This document shows, piece by piece, positions 62,264-64,000 of a stretch of DNA of 64,000 nt. Numbering within the stretch: position 1 is the stretch's first letter; each line of letters starts with the position of its first letter. The notes beneath the pieces were generated by a model. That model worked only from the letters and a program-made list of their open reading frames with translations. It made no database searches and was not told the origin of the DNA. The DNA is from an uncultured Eubacteriales bacterium (lineage in GTDB: Bacteria; Bacillota; Clostridia; Christensenellales; UBA1242): positions 1 to 64,000 of the forward strand of contig URXM01000006.1 of assembly GCA_900551855.1 (NCBI GenBank), in the 5' to 3' direction. The translations under genes were made by a program, and so were the position numbers.

Positions 62264-62875
62264 TTATCTGCTTAAAAATTTTATCCATAATTTAGCAACT
62301 TTATCTTGTGCTATTTTTTCGTTGTCTGCTCCGTGTCCAGAGTGCATAACTGTGTAATTTTTATTCAAAAGATATTCAAGGCTTTCTACCATCTTCAATT
62401 TGCTTCCGCCATATAAATCAATCCTGCCCATATCTCTGCCTATCAAAACATCCCCAACAAAAATTTCATCATCAACAATATAACACATGTCGCTTTTGCT
62501 GTGCCCACCAAGATGTTGATATTCGATTTCAAAATCGCCCAATTTTATCTTTCCATTTTGTTTTAAGAACACAAAACCGGAAAAGTCATCTATCTTAAAT
62601 TGCCCTTCGCTGTAATTATATTCTGGATTCTGTAAATATTCTTTTGCTTCTTTAGAGCAATAGATTTCACAACCAAAAAGATTTTTATAACTCTCAACAT
62701 AATAACAATGATCATAATGTCCATGAGTTAAAAAAATTCCAACCACCTTTTTATTGCCAACAACTTTTTCAATTATTTCTGGTTCTACCCCTGCATCTAT
62801 AATGATGCAACTATCTTTATGAGAAACAACAAAAACATTGCTTGAAATAAGTTTACTTTCAAATCTTTCTATCAT
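62264..62875 (-). CDS. Metallo-beta-lactamase-fold hydrolase, glyoxalase-II-like
   Basis: This 203-residue protein has the motif THGHYDH for the binuclear metal site, HSKSDMCY (His), FVGDVLI (bridging Asp) and MHSGHG (last His). The overall pattern resembles small hydroxyacylglutathione-hydrolase-like proteins of Firmicutes. Substrate unknown. I start it at the ATG at 62875 with GGAG upstream; a 7-codon extension is unsupported. Confidence 0.88.
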   Translation of the reverse strand: MIERFESKLISSNVFVVSHKDSCIIIDAGVEPEIIEKVVGNKKVVGIFLTHGHYDHCYYVESYKNLFGCEIYCSKEAKEYLQNPEYNYSEGQFKIDDFSGFVFLKQNGKIKLGDFEIEYQHLGGHSKSDMCYIVDDEIFVGDVLIGRDMGRIDLYGGSKLKMVESLEYLLNKNYTVMHSGHGADNEKIAQDKVAKLWIKFLSR

Positions 62876-62966
62876 TTTACATCTCCAAAAACACATTTAG
62901 TATAGCAAGAAATTGAATTTTAAGCAAATTAAATTTGTAAAATATTTGCTATTTTAAGTTTTTTTA

Positions 62967-62996
62967 TTGACAGTTTGCACAGATTTATAGTAAAAT
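62967..62996 (+). promoter_or_regulatory. tRNA-Trp promoter
   Basis: TTGACA (62967-62972), 18-nt spacer and TAAAAT (62991-62996), 24 nt ahead of the tRNA. Confidence 0.75.
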
Positions 62997-63020
62997 AAGA
63001 AAGCATTGAAAAGAACATTT

Positions 63021-63094
63021 AGGGGTGTAGTTCATCGGTAGAATGAGAGTCTCCAAAACTCCAGAGGAGGGTTCGATTCCTTCCACCCCTGCCA
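63021..63094 (+). tRNA. tRNA-Trp (anticodon CCA)
   Basis: A 74-nt cloverleaf with encoded CCA. Acceptor AGGGGTG / CACCCCT with G discriminator, D-arm GTTC/GAAT, anticodon loop CTCCAAA (CCA, Trp) and T-arm GAGGG-TTCGATT-CCTTC. The first anticodon-stem pair is A-C, a mismatch. Confidence 0.93.
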
Positions 63095-63102
63095 AAAATA
63101 AA

Positions 63103-63133
63103 AAAAACCTTAAATTTCTATTTAAGGTTTTTA
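63103..63133. terminator. Terminator shared by tRNA-Trp and the DUF378 gene
   Basis: Stem AAAAACCTTAAA / TTTAAGGTTTTT with the DUF378 stop in its loop. Confidence 0.78.
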
Positions 63134-63357
63134 TTTTTATTGCTATATCCCAAATCTAACATTCCTTTTGAAATAATTGGAGAAATAATCAACCAAATGG
63201 CAGCAAGCGCAATAAGAACATAAATTGCAATTCCCCAACCATTTCTATAGCCCATACACATCCAAGTGACAAGGTCAAAGTTGAAAATTCCTACAAGCCC
63301 CCAATTCAACGCACCAATCAATGTCAAAACATAGGCAATGTAATTTACAATAATCAT
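63118..63357 (-). CDS. DUF378 membrane protein
   Basis: This 79-residue protein has two TM segments (about 5-28 and 41-62). The N-terminal pattern IAYVLTLIGALNWGLVGIFNFDLV is the hallmark of DUF378. Function unknown. Single gene with its own terminator. Confidence 0.85.
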   Translation of the reverse strand: MIIVNYIAYVLTLIGALNWGLVGIFNFDLVTWMCMGYRNGWGIAIYVLIALAAIWLIISPIISKGMLDLGYSNKNKNLK

Positions 63358-63430
63358 ATTCCCTCCTCACTGTTAAGATTTGCAAAGAGAAAATAATTAT
63401 TCGTAAAACAGAAAACAAACATTCAAAACA

Positions 63431-64000
63431 TTATTGATAATATTTATTGATGTTTTTATTTCTCCAATCTTTATCCACTTTGACAAACAACTTCAAAAAA
63501 CATTGTTTTTGAAGCAAATTTTCAACATATTTTCTAGTCTCTTGCCCCAATTTTTTCAACACAGAACCATTTTTGCCGATAATGATACCCTTATGTTGTT
63601 CTCTCTCACAGATTATTTCTGCTTCAATTTTGACTAAATCAGTCATTTCTTCAAAATTTGTTATTTCAACAGCAATTCCGTGAGGTATTTCTTTATCGAT
63701 ATTGTTCAACAAAAAACCACGAATCTTTTCACAGATCAAAAATGAAATGCTTTTATCTGTATAAAGATCATCTTCATAAATTTGTTGATTTTCTGGCAAC
63801 AATTCAACAATTTTATCTAACAATTTCCCAGTATTCTCACCGCTTGTCACAGAAATATGCATTGCATCAATGTTGTTTTTTATTTGCTTTTTATCAGCCT
63901 TGGTTTGAACCAAAATCAGTTTATCTATTTTCTGCTTTAACATATCGATATACTGCATTTCTTCTTCATCTACATTTTTTGAACCATCAAAAAGATAAAG
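63431..64000 (-). CDS. era: GTPase Era (3' part; 5' end beyond the window)
   Basis: The frame remains open to the right edge. The visible part starts with the end of the GTPase domain (LYLFDGS, then LVQTKADK as the NKxD motif variant, and HISVTSGENTGKL as the G5 region) and continues to a C-terminal KH domain with HKGIIIGKNGSVLKKLGQETRKY. Era binds 16S rRNA near its 3' end and assists small-subunit maturation. The G4 motif is TKAD rather than the usual NKID. It ends NINKYYQ at 63431. Confidence 0.9.
   Translation of the reverse strand, partial: LYLFDGSKNVDEEEMQYIDMLKQKIDKLILVQTKADKKQIKNNIDAMHISVTSGENTGKLLDKIVELLPENQQIYEDDLYTDKSISFLICEKIRGFLLNNIDKEIPHGIAVEITNFEEMTDLVKIEAEIICEREQHKGIIIGKNGSVLKKLGQETRKYVENLLQKQCFLKLFVKVDKDWRNKNINKYYQ

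Noticed and set aside
1..64000. CRISPR arrays, insertion sequences, rRNA, tmRNA or SRP RNA
   Set aside because: I read all intergenic regions and found no spaced direct repeats, transposase genes or recognisable RNA cores beyond the two tRNAs and the T-box.

Overview
The window (roughly 30% G+C by eye, strong AGGAGG-type ribosome binding sites, consensus TTGACA/TATAAT promoters) looks like the chromosome of an anaerobic low-GC Gram-positive of the Clostridia type. Supporting signs are pyruvate:ferredoxin oxidoreductase, a rubredoxin/rubrerythrin operon, the McsB-ClpC arginine-kinase/protease pair, a T-box leader on thrS, long-form HPF, a DnaD/DnaI helicase-loading pair, and sporulation-family proteins (PdaB-like, YtxC-like). 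I cannot name the genus.

Layout. 1-8590 holds two secreted surface proteins, a repeat-bearing lipoprotein running off the left edge and a 1596-residue GLUG/InlB-type protein, flanking an SSB-like gene and a PdaB-like deacetylase. 8716-13471 is a type IIA topoisomerase pair (B then A). 13710-17975 has murG, a cytoplasmic-type subtilase coupled to a small protein, a degenerate ABC ATPase and a lipoprotein. 18059-25606 is one long minus-strand run: amidohydrolase-like gene, tex, a 51-residue mini-McsA, mcsB, clpC, hpf. dinB diverges from it. 26958-30696 is the Sec accessory block (secF, secD, a DUF3792-type membrane protein, yajC) with a 24-codon membrane peptide ORF ahead of yajC. 30790-34101 has thrS with its T-box, a head-to-head small gene, and ytxC. 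34243-44341 has a lipoprotein, a 5'-truncated cytidylate-kinase-like remnant, truA, nifJ, a glycerophosphodiesterase, glmS, rsmD, alr and an Arc-like repressor.

The accessory highlight is 44436-52759. An 8.2 kb insertion sits at the 3' end of a tRNA-Lys gene and is bounded by an 11-bp copy of the tRNA terminus. It carries one two-gene operon: a 1007-residue protein I cannot assign, then a 1578-residue DEAH helicase with Zn clusters and a DUF1998-type C terminus. This matches the layout of DUF1998-helicase antiphage systems, most closely Druantia type III (DruH-DruE), but the companion is not recognisable to me and the pair may be a divergent or undescribed type.

52807-64000 has an HD hydrolase, a peroxide-defence operon with an unusual ferredoxin-rubrerythrin fusion, hsp20 with a possible RNA thermometer, a Nudix hydrolase, a GT4 glycosyltransferase, an M1 peptidase lipoprotein, dnaD-dnaI, a metallo-beta-lactamase-fold hydrolase, tRNA-Trp, a DUF378 protein and the 3' part of era. 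I see no CRISPR array, insertion sequence, rRNA or integrase.
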